64,000 nucleotides of DNA, taken from assembly GCF_027941775.1 (NCBI RefSeq), contig NZ_CP115917.1, forward strand, positions 976,501-1,040,500, written 5' to 3'. Positions 50,663 to 60,523 of this stretch are shown piece by piece. Both the position numbers and the translations under genes were made by a program. Within the stretch, counting starts at the first letter, position 1; each line of letters starts with the position of its first letter. The stretch is from Tenacibaculum pacificus (lineage in GTDB: Bacteria; Bacteroidota; Bacteroidia; Flavobacteriales; Flavobacteriaceae). Below the pieces are notes generated by a model. The model saw only the letters and a program-made list of their open reading frames with translations. It was not told where the DNA came from and did not search any database.

Positions 50663-51808
50663 TTAATAATTTACATAATCGACAATTTCTAAACCGTAAC
50701 CAATCATACCAACACGTTTGGTTTTTGGCTGACTATTAGAAACTAAACGTAATTTACTAATATGTAAGTCGTGTAATATTTGCGCACCAATACCGAAATC
50801 TCTATTATCCATTATAACTTTCGGAGCTTTCATTTCTCCTTTAGCTTGGTTATCTTTTAATCCTCGTAATCGGTTTAATAAGTTTAAAGACTGACTTTGT
50901 TGATTGATAAAAAGAACCGCTCCTTTACCTTCATCATTCATTACTTTAAACATTTTATCTAGTTTTTTATCAGCATTACTAGTTAATGTTCCAAGAATAT
51001 CATTATTAATTAATGTAGAATTTATTCTTGTTAAAACAGGGTCTTTTTTAGTCCAAGTACCTTTTGTTAAGGCAATATGAAGTTGATTATTGGTCGTTTG
51101 TTGATAAGCTCTTAAGCGAAATTCACCAAAACGAGTTTGAATATCAAAGTCTTCTTTCTTTTCAATTAAAGAATCATGTTCCATTCTGTAGGCAACCAAA
51201 TCTTCAATAGAAACAATTTTTAAATCGAATTTTTTAGCAACCTTCAAAAGTTGAGGCAAGCGTGCCATGCTACCATCATCATTCATTATTTCAACAATAA
51301 CTCCTGCTGGTTCTAATCCTGCTAAACGAGCAAAATCAATGGCAGCTTCAGTATGCCCAGTTCTTCTTAATACACCTCCATTTTTTGCTCTTAAAGGAAA
51401 AATATGTCCAGGACGGGCAAGATCGGCTGGTTTTGTATCAGAGTCAATTAAAGCTTTTATAGTGATAGCTCTATCAGAAGCAGAAATACCAGTGGTAACA
51501 CCTTTACCACGTAAATCTACAGAAACAGTAAAACCAGTTTCCATAGGGTCGGTATTGTTGTTAACCATCATGTTTAACTCTAATTCTTTACAACGGTCTT
51601 CGGTAAGTGGCGTACATATTAAGCCTCTACCGTGAGTAGCCATAAAGTTAACCATCTCAGGAGTTACTTTTTCAGCAGCAGCTAAAAAATCACCTTCATT
51701 TTCACGGTCTTCATCATCTACTACAATTATAACTTTTCCGTCTTTAATATCTTGTATAGCTTCTTCAATCGAATTTAATTGAACTTTAGCGGATGTTTGT
51801 GTTGTCAT
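50663..51808 (-). CDS. ribB: DHBP synthase (RibB) fused to a degenerate GTP cyclohydrolase II-like domain
   Basis: The 381-residue product has a complete N-terminal 3,4-dihydroxy-2-butanone-4-phosphate synthase (EC 4.1.99.12) at about 10-205: [27 protein letters not shown] and the [16 protein letters not shown] loop. The C-terminal RibA-like domain (about 208-381) keeps the fold ([31 protein letters not shown]) but contains no cysteine. The zinc ligands of RibA (its E-C-x-T-G-D and R-C-D-C motifs) are replaced by STLINND and TSNAD. GTP cyclohydrolase II activity is therefore unlikely. It follows lptG by 2 bases and ends at a shared terminator. Confidence 0.9.
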   Translation of the reverse strand: MTTQTSAKVQLNSIEEAIQDIKDGKVIIVVDDEDRENEGDFLAAAEKVTPEMVNFMATHGRGLICTPLTEDRCKELELNMMVNNNTDPMETGFTVSVDLRGKGVTTGISASDRAITIKALIDSDTKPADLARPGHIFPLRAKNGGVLRRTGHTEAAIDFARLAGLEPAGVIVEIMNDDGSMARLPQLLKVAKKFDLKIVSIEDLVAYRMEHDSLIEKKEDFDIQTRFGEFRLRAYQQTTNNQLHIALTKGTWTKKDPVLTRINSTLINNDILGTLTSNADKKLDKMFKVMNDEGKGAVLFINQQSQSLNLLNRLRGLKDNQAKGEMKAPKVIMDNRDFGIGAQILHDLHISKLRLVSNSQPKTKRVGMIGYGLEIVDYVNY

Positions 51809-51810
51809 TG

Positions 51811-53259
51811 TTATGTTGTTTTCTCCTTTTTGGAGAATAGGTTTTTAAATAGGTTACTAAGTCGGCTAATAAAACTTTTAAAATCGAATAATCCTTTATC
51901 TTTACTTGCTCTAATTGTTAATAGAATGGCTAAAGGTAACATTAAACAGAGACTTAACCAAGAACCTGTTATAGCTGTGATTGAACTTTCTTCTGCTAAA
52001 TTTTTCCCAAAAGTATTCGTAAAAAAATAAAGTACGTATATGGCAATAGCTAAAATCATAGGTAATCCCATTCCTCCTTTTCTAATTATTGATCCTAAGG
52101 GAGCGCCTATAAAGAACAATAATAAACAAGAAAGTGAAAAGGCAACCCTATTATAAAACTCAATATCATATAAGTTAAGTGCTTTTCTTTTATTTTTTAG
52201 TGTTTGCTTATTAGACTTGTTATTATTTAGTTTTCTGTTAATTTTAGAATTGGCATTGTTTAATATACTTTTCTTTTCTGTAATATTAAAGTTATCAAGA
52301 ATATTTATTTCTAGTTTTTTATTAATTAATGAGTCTGGATATGCGTGTAAATCTTTAGTATTAATACTTGCTAATAAGTTTTTAGCACGACTAGCAATAA
52401 AAGCATCATAACTTTTTTTAATAGTAGGTATAGTATCTTTTAATTGAGAAAGGCTTAACATATTGTATTGCCTGGTATATTTTTCTGTACCCATGTCATC
52501 TTTATTAAAAGATGATATATCAATATTTATGGTGTATTGATCAAAAGAAGCATACGAAGCGGGCATTTTTTGTCGTTCTTTAAGCGATGCTCCATTATTT
52601 ATATGATGTTCAAAATATTGCCCATCTTCTAAAACTAAGGTCATATATCGACTTCCTTCTTCAGAAATAATTTCACCTTTTTTTGCTGTTATAATTTTAT
52701 TATTACCTTTTTTAGAAGATAAATCGTAAATCATAACTTGTTTTAGAAGGTTGTCTTTTTCACCGTATTTTTCATCAAATTTAATCTGAAAATTAGGTAA
52801 TTCTGTATTAAAACTACCAGCAACTAAAGCTATTGATGGTTGTTTCTTTTTGATGTTAACCCTCATGTTTAGCTGTTTTAGCATAGCATACGGATACACA
52901 TTGTTTAAAAAAATAAAGTTTAACCCACTTAAAAATATAGTTAAAAAAATTAAAGGACGTACCATTCTAGGTAATGATATACCAGCAGATTTTGTTGCAG
53001 CAAACTCGTAATTTTCAGATAAACTACCTAAAGTCATTATTGAAGAAAGTAGTACTCCAATAGGTAGTGCTTGTGGTGTAACAAGTAGCGTAGTGTACCA
53101 TAGGAATTTTAAAATAATTCCGATGCTAATTCCTTTACCTGCAAAACTTTCAAAAGCAAGCCACAAAGTTTGCATTACTAAAACAAACAGTATAATTAAA
53201 AATGTTGCTAAAAAAGGCTTTATAAAGCTTTTTAAAATGTATTTATCTAATGTTTTCAC
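51811..53259 (-). CDS. LptF/LptG family LPS export permease
   Basis: The 482-residue product (preferred GTG start at 53257-53259, giving VKTLDKYILKSFIKPF) is an inner-membrane YjgP/YjgQ permease. Three transmembrane helices (about 12-125 including QALPIGVLLSS and GSLSENYEFAATKSAGIS), a large periplasmic beta-jellyroll and three C-terminal helices are visible. With LptB it forms the ABC transporter that pulls lipopolysaccharide from the inner membrane. A longer start at 53328 is rejected because it would lie inside the terminator hairpin of the upstream gene. Assignment to LptF or LptG is not possible by eye. It is co-transcribed with ribB. Confidence 0.88.
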   Translation of the reverse strand: MKTLDKYILKSFIKPFLATFLIILFVLVMQTLWLAFESFAGKGISIGIILKFLWYTTLLVTPQALPIGVLLSSIMTLGSLSENYEFAATKSAGISLPRMVRPLIFLTIFLSGLNFIFLNNVYPYAMLKQLNMRVNIKKKQPSIALVAGSFNTELPNFQIKFDEKYGEKDNLLKQVMIYDLSSKKGNNKIITAKKGEIISEEGSRYMTLVLEDGQYFEHHINNGASLKERQKMPASYASFDQYTINIDISSFNKDDMGTEKYTRQYNMLSLSQLKDTIPTIKKSYDAFIASRAKNLLASINTKDLHAYPDSLINKKLEINILDNFNITEKKSILNNANSKINRKLNNNKSNKQTLKNKRKALNLYDIEFYNRVAFSLSCLLLFFIGAPLGSIIRKGGMGLPMILAIAIYVLYFFTNTFGKNLAEESSITAITGSWLSLCLMLPLAILLTIRASKDKGLFDFKSFISRLSNLFKNLFSKKEKTT

Positions 53260-53285
53260 AGAAGCAAAGGTAATGGTTAGGTATA

Positions 53286-53333
53286 TAAAAAAATAAATTT
53301 TGAGCATGATTTTTAAAGTCATGCTCAAAATTT
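53286..53333 (-). terminator. Strong terminator between lolA and the lptF/G-type gene
   Basis: A 15-bp perfect stem (AAATTTTGAGCATGA at 53295-53309, TCATGCTCAAAATTT at 53319-53333) is followed on the minus strand by a T-rich tract (53286-53294). It ends the tpx-dgkA-ftsK-lolA unit. Confidence 0.85.
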
Positions 53334-53347
53334 AAGTTTAAAAGCTT

Positions 53348-54001
53348 TTAGTCTATAAAATAACCTTGTTTTAAGTATTTTTCTTTATCGAATGAAAATA
53401 AATTTGTTGAAATTGGCTGATTACTTTTAAACTTAGTTATTGTAAAAGTTGTTTCTGCTCCGTTAGAGCCTATTTGAACTAGTTTATAAATATGTTTTGT
53501 TTTAGCATCAATACCTAATTGTACTTTAATAATATCTGATTTACTATCAATAGGTGTTAAATCGATAAACTGAACTTTACGACCATTATTGTTTTTTAAT
53601 TTTCCTATTGAAAAATTATAACCTTCTTTGTAAAAAGTTAATAATTTAGAAGGATAAATAAATCCATCTTCTTCATCTAAATCATTATCTGAAACAGTAA
53701 CTTCTTTTTCTTCTTTATTTATAACGGCTAGTTTTTTACCATCAAAAACAAAATTATTACCTAAATAATTTAAATTATATTTTTCGCCTGAAAGTGTAAT
53801 TTCACCTCGTATAGGAGGGTCGTTAATAATACCAGCTTCTTTATTAATTAAAGAAGAATTAAAGTCGATAACCATATTTGTGTAGGCTCCCATTTTTGTA
53901 GAAACTTCATCTAATAGATTTTTAGCTTCAGAAGAAGTATTTTGAGCTATAGTATTTAAACTAATAAATAATCCGATACATAATAATGTTAATTTTCTCA
54001 T
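53348..54001 (-). CDS. LolA-like outer-membrane lipoprotein carrier protein
   Basis: The 217-residue product has a signal peptide (MRKLTLLCIGLFISLNTIAQ) and a LolA/LolB-type open beta-barrel (YTNMVIDFNSSLINKE, GEKYNLNYLGNNFVFDGKKL, SDIIKVQLGIDAKTKHI). LolA-type proteins carry lipoproteins across the periplasm. Sequence similarity within the family is low and some members have other roles, so function is inferred. It lies 31 bases after ftsK and is the last gene before a strong terminator, the same order seen in other flavobacteria. Confidence 0.8.
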   Translation of the reverse strand: MRKLTLLCIGLFISLNTIAQNTSSEAKNLLDEVSTKMGAYTNMVIDFNSSLINKEAGIINDPPIRGEITLSGEKYNLNYLGNNFVFDGKKLAVINKEEKEVTVSDNDLDEEDGFIYPSKLLTFYKEGYNFSIGKLKNNNGRKVQFIDLTPIDSKSDIIKVQLGIDAKTKHIYKLVQIGSNGAETTFTITKFKSNQPISTNLFSFDKEKYLKQGYFID

Positions 54002-54032
54002 ATTATATTTTGACTTCTGTTTTTTTTAGAAT

Positions 54033-56809
54033 TTATTTTTTTTCGTTTTCTAATAGTTGTTCAAGTGCCATAAAATCAGGAACTAAAACTTGTCTTGCTT
54101 TACTACCTTCAAAAGGACCTACAATACCTGCAGCTTCTAATTGATCAATAATTCTACCAGCTCTATTATAACCTAATTTTAATTTACGTTGTAATAAAGA
54201 TGCCGAACCTTGTTGTGCTGTAATTATAACTTCTGCAGCTGTTTTAAATAATTTATCTCTGTCTTCAATGTTAGCATCAAGATTTGTGCCACTTTCTTCT
54301 CCAACATATTCTGGTAATAAATAAGCACTCGGATACGCACGTTGCGAACCAATAAAATCAGTTATTTTTTCAACTTCAGGAGTATCTACAAAAGCACATT
54401 GAATACGAATTAAATCATTTCCTCCAGAATAAAGCATATCACCACGACCAATTAATTGATCAGCACCTGGTGCATCTAAAATAGTTCTTGAATCAATTTT
54501 AGAAGTTACTCTAAAAGCTATTCTTGCAGGGAAATTGGCTTTAATAATACCTGTAATTACGTTTACAGATGGACGTTGTGTAGCTACAATTAAATGAATA
54601 CCAATAGCACGAGCCAACTGAGCTAAACGAGCAATAGGTGTTTCTACTTCTTTACCAGCAGTCATAATTAAATCGGCAAACTCATCAATAACTAAAACGA
54701 TATATGGCAAGAATTTATGTCCATTTTCAGGATTTAATTTTCTCGCTTTAAATTTAACATTATACTCTTTAATATTTCTAACCATTGCATTTTTCAGCAA
54801 GTCGTAGCGAGCATCCATTTCCATACAAAGAGAATTTAATGTATGTACAACTTTGGTAGTATCGGTAATAATAGCTTCTTCAACATCGGGTAATTTTGCC
54901 AAATAATGACGTTCAATTTTATTGAATAAAGTTAGTTCTACTTTCTTCGGATCTACTAATACGAATTTAACTTCGGCGGGATGTTTTTTATATAATAAAG
55001 ATGTTAGAACAGCGTTTAATCCTACTGATTTTCCTTGTCCTGTAGCACCAGCCATTAATAAGTGAGGCATTTTAGCTAAATCAACAACTAATGTTTCATT
55101 TGAAATTGTTTTACCTAAAGCAATTGGTAATTCCATTTCACTGTCTTGAAATTTCTGAGAAGAAATAACAGAATGCATAGAAACAATCGTTGATTTTTTA
55201 TTAGGAACTTCAATACCAATAGTTCCTTTTCCTGGAATTGGTGCAATAATACGGATTCCTAAAGCAGAAAGAGATAAGGCAATATCATCTTCTAAATTTT
55301 TAATTTTTGAAATTCGAACCCCTGCATTAGGTACAATCTCATATAGAGTAATAGTTGGTCCAACGGTGGCTTTAATTTCAGAAATACCAATTTTATAGTT
55401 TTGAAGTGTAGTTACAATTCTATTTTTATTAGCTTCAAGTTCTTCAGGATCTATCGAAATAACTTCGTTATATTCTTTTAATAAATCAAAGGTTGGGAAT
55501 TTGAAATGTCCTAAATCTAAGGTAGGGTCAAATTCTCCAAAATCTTTTAATAATACATCAGATAAATTCTCTGTAACACTTTTTTCTTCTGTGTTTTTTT
55601 CAACAGCAACTTCAATTTCTTCTTCAAGAACTTCTTCTGAAACATCTTCTGAAGGTTCTTCAATTTTAAATTCTTTTACGATAGGTTTTTCTTCTATTAT
55701 TGGCTTTTTTATTGGTGCTTTATCTATAACAGGTTCTTCTATTTTAACCTCTTTTATAATAGGTTTTTCTTCTATTTCAGTTTCTTTTATAGAAGATTCA
55801 TTTATAACTGGTTCATCTATTATAAGTTCTTTTACTACAGGTTTTTCTTCTATTGGGTTTTCGTTTATAATATTTTTACCTATTAACTCTTCGTTTATTA
55901 ATGCTTTATTTATTGAAGGTCTATCTATTAAAGCATCGTTTATTAAGGCTTCATTTATTAAAATTTCATTCATTGAAGATTCTTCCATTGAAGCATCGTT
56001 TATGGCAGTGTTTACATCAATGTATTCTGTTGGTATAGGTTGTATGTTTTCAATAGGTTCTTCAATATTAGATTTTGTATTTTCGTGTACTTTTTCAACT
56101 ATTTTTTGTTGTGTTATATCTTTAGGTTTTATTCTGTTTTCTGAATTTTCAGTAGCAATAACCTCTTTTCTAATTTCATTTTTCTTTATTTCTTCTTTAG
56201 ATTGATTTTCTTTAGCTGTTTTTATTTTTTCATTTATTTTTTCAGGAGTAATGCTAAATCGGATAATTAAATAACCTATCAAGAAGAACAGTAATAAGAT
56301 AATTACACCTGTTTTACCTAAAAAAGTTTGAAGATATTCATTTAATTCAAAACCAATAATTCCTGATAAAACAGCATTTTCTTTTTGAAAAAAACCTAAC
56401 AAAGTAGAAAACCAAAGCATAGATAATAGCCCCCAATTCCATGATGTAATTATTTTTCTTAAATTGGTTTGTAGTAAAATTCTAGCACCTGTAAAAAAGA
56501 GTGCAACAGGTATTACAAATGCACCTAAACCAAAACCTCTGTAAACAAAAAAGTTACTTAGCCTAGCTCCACTTTTACCAAGTAGGTTTTGAGTTTGGAT
56601 TGATTTATCTGAAAATTGTGATAAAGCACTTTGATCTTCTTGCCAAGAGAAGAAAAAAGAAATAAAAGCAACAGTTAAAAATATTGAAAAAAGGACTAAA
56701 AAAGCTCCTAGAATAGTTAGATTATGTTTTTTTGAAAAAAAGAAGCAAACTTTATAAACGAATCGTTTTTAAGTTGTTTCTTTAGATTTGGTATCTTTCT
56801 TTTTGCCAT
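54033..56809 (-). CDS. ftsK: DNA translocase FtsK, frame broken near 56727-56741
   Basis: FtsK pumps DNA at the division septum to finish chromosome segregation. The intact frame (from 56420) encodes 795 residues: the last membrane helix, a long linker, the RecA-like motor (Walker A GATGQGKSVGLNAV, Walker B VIDEFADLI, RIAFRVTSKIDSRTILD) and the winged-helix gamma domain at the C-terminus (QRKLKLGYNRAGRIIDQLEAAG). Upstream sequence back to ATG 56807-56809 (MAKRKIPNLKKQLKNDSFIK) encodes the N-terminal membrane domain. It is separated from the motor by a missing base in the adjoining T7 and A7 runs. Adding one gives FASFFSKKHNLTILGAF, the usual sequence. As this gene is normally essential, a consensus error is likely. 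The linker is unusually long. Confidence 0.9.
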
Positions 56810-56836
56810 GTACGTATGTTAGAAATAAATTGAATG

Positions 56837-57218
56837 CTACAATATAGCTATTATTTTAGGAAGGTAAATTATGCCAGCAATAATCAATGATGTTAACGCA
56901 GCAAAAGCAGGTGCACCAGCAGCAACATCTTTTATAAAACCTATTTTTTCACTGATAATCAGGATGTACAAAATCAGCAACTTTTTCAATAGCAGTATTT
57001 AACGCCTCTGCAACTAAAACAATACCGATAACCAAACATTGAATCATCCATTCGGTTATCGATATGTTAAAATAGAAACCCAAACAAGTAGCTATAAATC
57101 CAAAAAAAAGTTGTGCTTTAATACTATCTTCCGTAGTACTTAGCAAGTATATTCCTTTTAAAGCAAAGGTAAAACTACGCAACCGTCCTTTGATAAAACT
57201 ATCGTTCAGATTTTTCAT
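56837..57218 (-). pseudogene. Diacylglycerol kinase family protein, frameshifted near 56950-56954
   Basis: An inner-membrane kinase of the DgkA/undecaprenol kinase family. The open frame gives 89 residues (GRLRSFTFALKGI, TTEDSIKAQ, and the catalytic motif EALNTAIEKVADF) and stops at HPDYQ. Removing one base from CACTG (56950-56954) restores HPDYHEKIGFIKDVAAGAPAF... to a TAG at 56837, adding the third membrane helix and giving 126 residues, the usual length. Such kinases recycle diacylglycerol or undecaprenol to their phosphates. It starts 2 bases after tpx and ends 28 bases before the ftsK start, so it is within that operon. Confidence 0.82.
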
Positions 57219-57220
57219 TA

Positions 57221-57718
57221 TTATAAAGCTTTTAAAGCAGCTTCGTAATTTGGTTCGTCAGCAATTTCGCTTACTTGTTCAGTATAGCTAATGTTTCCTT
57301 CTTCGTTAATAATAACGATAGCACGAGAATGTAAACCTGCTAAAGGACCATTTTTAACTTCTAAACCGTAGTCTTTTCCAAAGTTTCCAGTTGAAAAATC
57401 AGATAACATAATTACATTTTCAATTCCTTCAGCTCCACAAAAACGACCTTGTGCAAAAGGTAAATCTCTAGAGATACATAAAACTTTTGTATTCTCTAAA
57501 TCAGCTGCTTTTTTGTTGAATTCTCTTACTGAAGTAGCACAAGTACCTGTGTCAACACTTGGGAAAATATTTAAAATTAATCTGCTTCCTGAAAAATCAG
57601 CTAATTTTTTAATTGATAAATCTGTTCCTGCTAAAGCGAATTCTGTTGCTTTAGTACCAATTTCTGGTAAATTTGCTATTGTGTCAATTGCGTTTCCTTG
57701 TAGTGTTATTGAAGCCAT
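57221..57718 (-). CDS. tpx: Thiol peroxidase (atypical 2-Cys peroxiredoxin)
   Basis: The 165-residue product (start MASITLQGN, ATG 57716-57718) is Tpx, which reduces hydroperoxides with thioredoxin. The peroxidatic Cys60 is in PSVDTGTCATSVREF and the resolving Cys94 in GRFCGAEG, the Cys60/Cys94 spacing of the family. An earlier in-frame Met 27 bases upstream is rejected because it adds residues not found in the family. It is first in the tpx-dgkA-ftsK-lolA operon and divergent from the MATE gene (113-base gap). Confidence 0.93.
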   Translation of the reverse strand: MASITLQGNAIDTIANLPEIGTKATEFALAGTDLSIKKLADFSGSRLILNIFPSVDTGTCATSVREFNKKAADLENTKVLCISRDLPFAQGRFCGAEGIENVIMLSDFSTGNFGKDYGLEVKNGPLAGLHSRAIVIINEEGNISYTEQVSEIADEPNYEAALKAL

Positions 57719-57831
57719 TTTTCTGTTTGTTTTTATAAAAATCAAAGGTAATTAAATTAATTAAAAAATGAAGAAGATAAAGACCTAGCGTATTAAAAAA
57801 GTTATCTTCGCATTTTGAAATAACATAAGGT

Positions 57832-59226
57832 TTGAATTTAAAACAATACACTTCAGAATTTAAATATAACTGGAAGCTTGCAGCGCCAGTAATGCTAGGA
57901 ATGTTGGGGCATACGTTTGTCAGTTTTGTTGATAACATAATGGTAGGGCAATTAGGAACTGCTGAATTAGCAGCAGTTTCTTTAGGAAATAGTTTTATGT
58001 TTATAGCTATGTCTTTAGGGATCGGGTTTTCAACAGCAATTACACCTTTAATAGCAGAAGCAGATTCTTCTAATAATTTTAAACAAGCAAAATCTACTTT
58101 CAAACACGGTTTATTTTTATGTACCGTGATTGGAATTTTAATGTTTTTATTAGTTTTCTTTTCAAAACCATTAATGTATTTAATGAAACAACCGACTGAG
58201 GTTGTTAAGTTGGCAATTCCATATTTAGATTTAGTTGCTTTTTCATTAATACCGATGATTGTTTTTCAGGCATTTAAACAATTTAGTGATGGTTTATCAA
58301 TGACACGTTATCCAATGTATGCTACTATTTTAGCGAATGTTTTAAATGTAATTTTAAATTATTTGTTCATTTTTGGTAAATTTGGTTTTCCAGAAATGGG
58401 AATTGTAGGTGCAGCATACGGAACATTATTTTCTCGATTTGTAATGGTTTTTCACCTTTGGTGGATGTTGACTCAAAAAGAACGTTCAAAAGAACTTGTA
58501 ACAAACATTAAAATATTTGTACTTGATAAATTAATGCTTCGAAAAATAATTAATTTAGGTGCACCAAGTGCAATGCAAATGTTTTTTGAAGTAGGTATTT
58601 TTACATCAGCTGTTTGGTTAAGCGGATTATTAGGAAGAAATGCACAAGCAGCAAATCAAATTGCTTTAAATTTATCTTCTATGACATTTATGGTAGCCAT
58701 GGGATTAAGCGTTGCATCTATGATTCGAGTAGGAAATCAAAAAGGATTAAAAAAGTTTGTAGACCTGCGAAGAATTGCTTTTTCTATCTTTTTATTAGGG
58801 ATTATTTTAGCAATGGTATTTGGTACGCTTTTTTATCTATTTCATAAATCGTTACCAAATTTATATATAGATTTAAATGATGCTGAAAATTATGCAGATA
58901 ATATGGAAGTTATGAAAATTGCTGCAAATTTATTACTTGCTGCCGCAGTTTTTCAAATATCAGATAGTATACAAGTTGTTGTTTTAGGAGCTTTAAGAGG
59001 TTTACAAGACGTTAAAATTCCAACAATAATTACTTTTATATCTTATTGGATGGTTGGTTTTCCAATCAGTTATTTTTTAGGAACAGAACAAACTTATGGA
59101 AGTTTTGGTATTTGGTTAGGATTGTTAGCAGGCTTAACTACGGCATCTATCTTATTATTTATTCGATTTAATAGATTAACATTAAAATTAATTAAAGAAA
59201 ATCCCGAAATTATCGGGAACAAATAA
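57832..59226 (+). CDS. MATE family multidrug efflux transporter
   Basis: The 464-residue product is a 12-helix MATE (NorM-type) cation-coupled exporter. Landmarks are WKLAAPVMLGMLGHTFVSFV with VDNIMVGQLG at the N-terminus, GIGFSTAITPLIAEA, a second bundle starting KIINLGAPSAMQMFFEV, and VLGALRGLQDVKIPT near the C-terminus. It exports drugs or metabolites in exchange for Na+ or H+; substrate unknown. The start is TTG (57832-57834), chosen because later ATGs would lose the first helix. Its downstream neighbour starts 21 bases after the stop, so they are co-transcribed. Confidence 0.9.
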   Translation: MNLKQYTSEFKYNWKLAAPVMLGMLGHTFVSFVDNIMVGQLGTAELAAVSLGNSFMFIAMSLGIGFSTAITPLIAEADSSNNFKQAKSTFKHGLFLCTVIGILMFLLVFFSKPLMYLMKQPTEVVKLAIPYLDLVAFSLIPMIVFQAFKQFSDGLSMTRYPMYATILANVLNVILNYLFIFGKFGFPEMGIVGAAYGTLFSRFVMVFHLWWMLTQKERSKELVTNIKIFVLDKLMLRKIINLGAPSAMQMFFEVGIFTSAVWLSGLLGRNAQAANQIALNLSSMTFMVAMGLSVASMIRVGNQKGLKKFVDLRRIAFSIFLLGIILAMVFGTLFYLFHKSLPNLYIDLNDAENYADNMEVMKIAANLLLAAAVFQISDSIQVVVLGALRGLQDVKIPTIITFISYWMVGFPISYFLGTEQTYGSFGIWLGLLAGLTTASILLFIRFNRLTLKLIKENPEIIGNK

Positions 59227-59247
59227 AATATTAATACTACCTTTTTT

Positions 59248-59472
59248 ATGGAATTACCTAAGTTTTTATTAGCAGATAATAGCAATCACCCAGAAGATGT
59301 TTTCGTATTACATACGGAGTATCCACGTTTTTTAATCAATTTAAAAGATGATGAAGTAGAGTGGTTTGAAGATTTATCAGGAGAAATGGAAGAAGATATA
59401 ACAACAGAACTCGCCGATTTAATGGATAAAGCAGGAGAGTTTTATGATAAAGAAATGGAAGGATTAGAGTAA
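59248..59472 (+). CDS. Small acidic conserved hypothetical protein
   Basis: The 74-residue product is strongly acidic (PKFLLADNSNHPEDVFVLHT, YPRFLINLKDDEVEWFED, ...EMEGLE) with no signal peptide or membrane segment. I recognise the family as common in flavobacteria but not its function. It follows the MATE gene by 21 bases and precedes a shared terminator. The acidic character suggests a protein-binding role, but that is speculative. Confidence 0.75.
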   Translation: MELPKFLLADNSNHPEDVFVLHTEYPRFLINLKDDEVEWFEDLSGEMEEDITTELADLMDKAGEFYDKEMEGLE

Positions 59473-59491
59473 TTTTATTTCTTTTTAAATT

Positions 59492-59525
59492 AAAAAAAGC
59501 ACTAAGATATTTTAGTGCTTTTTTT
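59492..59525. terminator. Bidirectional terminator between the MATE unit and the NTF2-like lipoprotein
   Basis: AGCACTAA (59498-59505) and TTAGTGCT (59512-59519) pair, extended by A7 and T runs on both sides, between converging genes. Confidence 0.85.
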
Positions 59526-59550
59526 CTTCAGATAAAATTTTAAAAAATAA

Positions 59551-60441
59551 TTAATATTGTTTTAAAACTTTAAATTCATCATAAGTTAATAACCAAGTAT
59601 TATTTGTTTTTTCCCATTTTTCTTGATATATTTTACCTTCTCCAATATTCATACTCCATTGTGATGATAAAAAGGCAGTATTATCTGTCGTTACTTTAAA
59701 CGTAGGGTTGTGATATGTTAAATTTGTAGCTCCATCTTTAATTAATTTTTCCCAAAAACCTTGAATACCTTTTTTTCCATTAATAGAAGCAAATGGTATA
59801 GCGTTTAAATATGCATCTTTAGAATATCCATTAGCACAAATAGTTCCTTTTTGAGTGTTAAAGCCATTAGTCCATTCGATAGAAGCCTTAATTACATCTT
59901 CTAAAATTAGATGACTCGCAACAGGATTTGTTGTGTTTTCTTTAGGTGATTTAAACTGCTCTAGTACTTTAAAATCATCGTAAGTTAATATCCATTTTCC
60001 TGATTTTTTCTCCCATTTTTCTTGAAAAATAATACCATTTCCAATATTCATACTCCAATTTGCAGCTAAAAAGGCAGTTTTTTCGTCAACAATTTCAACA
60101 CTTACGTTTGTATAAATTAAATTTGTAGCACCTGATTTTGCAAAAGGTATCCAAAATTCTGAAATTTCTGTAATTCCTTTTTTTATTCCAAAAGGTGCTA
60201 CCTTCATTATTGCTTTTTCATCGTATCCTTTTACACAAGCTTCGGTATTTCCATTATTAAAATTAGCAATCCAATTTTTACTTGCTTCTAATACCTCTAA
60301 AGCTATTTTATGATGCGCAGTAGGTGTATGTTCTGTAAATGATTGTTTTATTTTAACTTCTTGTTTTTCAGTTTTTTGTTTACAAGAACTGAATCCTATT
60401 ATTAATATTGTTACTACAATAATTGTCTTTATATTTTTCAT
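59551..60441 (-). CDS. Lipoprotein with duplicated NTF2/SnoaL-like domain
   Basis: The 296-residue product has a lipoprotein signal (IIVVTILIIGFSSC, lipidation at Cys20). Two copies of an about 120-residue domain follow (about 43-163 and 172-296). Each has an ASKNWIANFNNG / ASIEWTNGFNTQ helix, a KSGATNLIYTNV / KDGATNLTYHNP strand and an ending WSMNIGNGIIFQEKWEKKSG / WSMNIGEGKIYQEKWEKTNN. The fold is NTF2/SnoaL (DUF4440)-like; such domains bind small ligands. It lies downstream of a perfect CRP-type palindrome and of a Crp/Fnr gene, suggesting direct control. Function unknown. Confidence 0.8.
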   Translation of the reverse strand: MKNIKTIIVVTILIIGFSSCKQKTEKQEVKIKQSFTEHTPTAHHKIALEVLEASKNWIANFNNGNTEACVKGYDEKAIMKVAPFGIKKGITEISEFWIPFAKSGATNLIYTNVSVEIVDEKTAFLAANWSMNIGNGIIFQEKWEKKSGKWILTYDDFKVLEQFKSPKENTTNPVASHLILEDVIKASIEWTNGFNTQKGTICANGYSKDAYLNAIPFASINGKKGIQGFWEKLIKDGATNLTYHNPTFKVTTDNTAFLSSQWSMNIGEGKIYQEKWEKTNNTWLLTYDEFKVLKQY

Positions 60442-60494
60442 TATATTTCAAATTTAATTTGATACAAAGAAAAGGCGATTAAATAAAAATAACC

Positions 60495-60510
60495 TGTGAC
60501 TTTTGTCACA
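60495..60510. promoter_or_regulatory. Perfect CRP/FNR-type operator upstream of the lipoprotein gene
   Basis: TGTGACTTTTGTCACA is exactly TGTGA-N6-TCACA. It is 54 bases before the lipoprotein ATG and 14 bases after the stop of the crp-type gene that transcribes toward it, so it may be that regulator's own site. Confidence 0.7.
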
Positions 60511-60523
60511 AGGCTAAATTATA

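Noticed and set aside
55501..56205. 234-residue Ser/Phe-rich plus-strand frame
   Set aside because: It is the antisense reading of the repetitive FtsK linker.
57684..58103. 139-residue minus-strand frame
   Set aside because: Antisense to the start of the MATE gene and overlapping the tpx start; no family signature.
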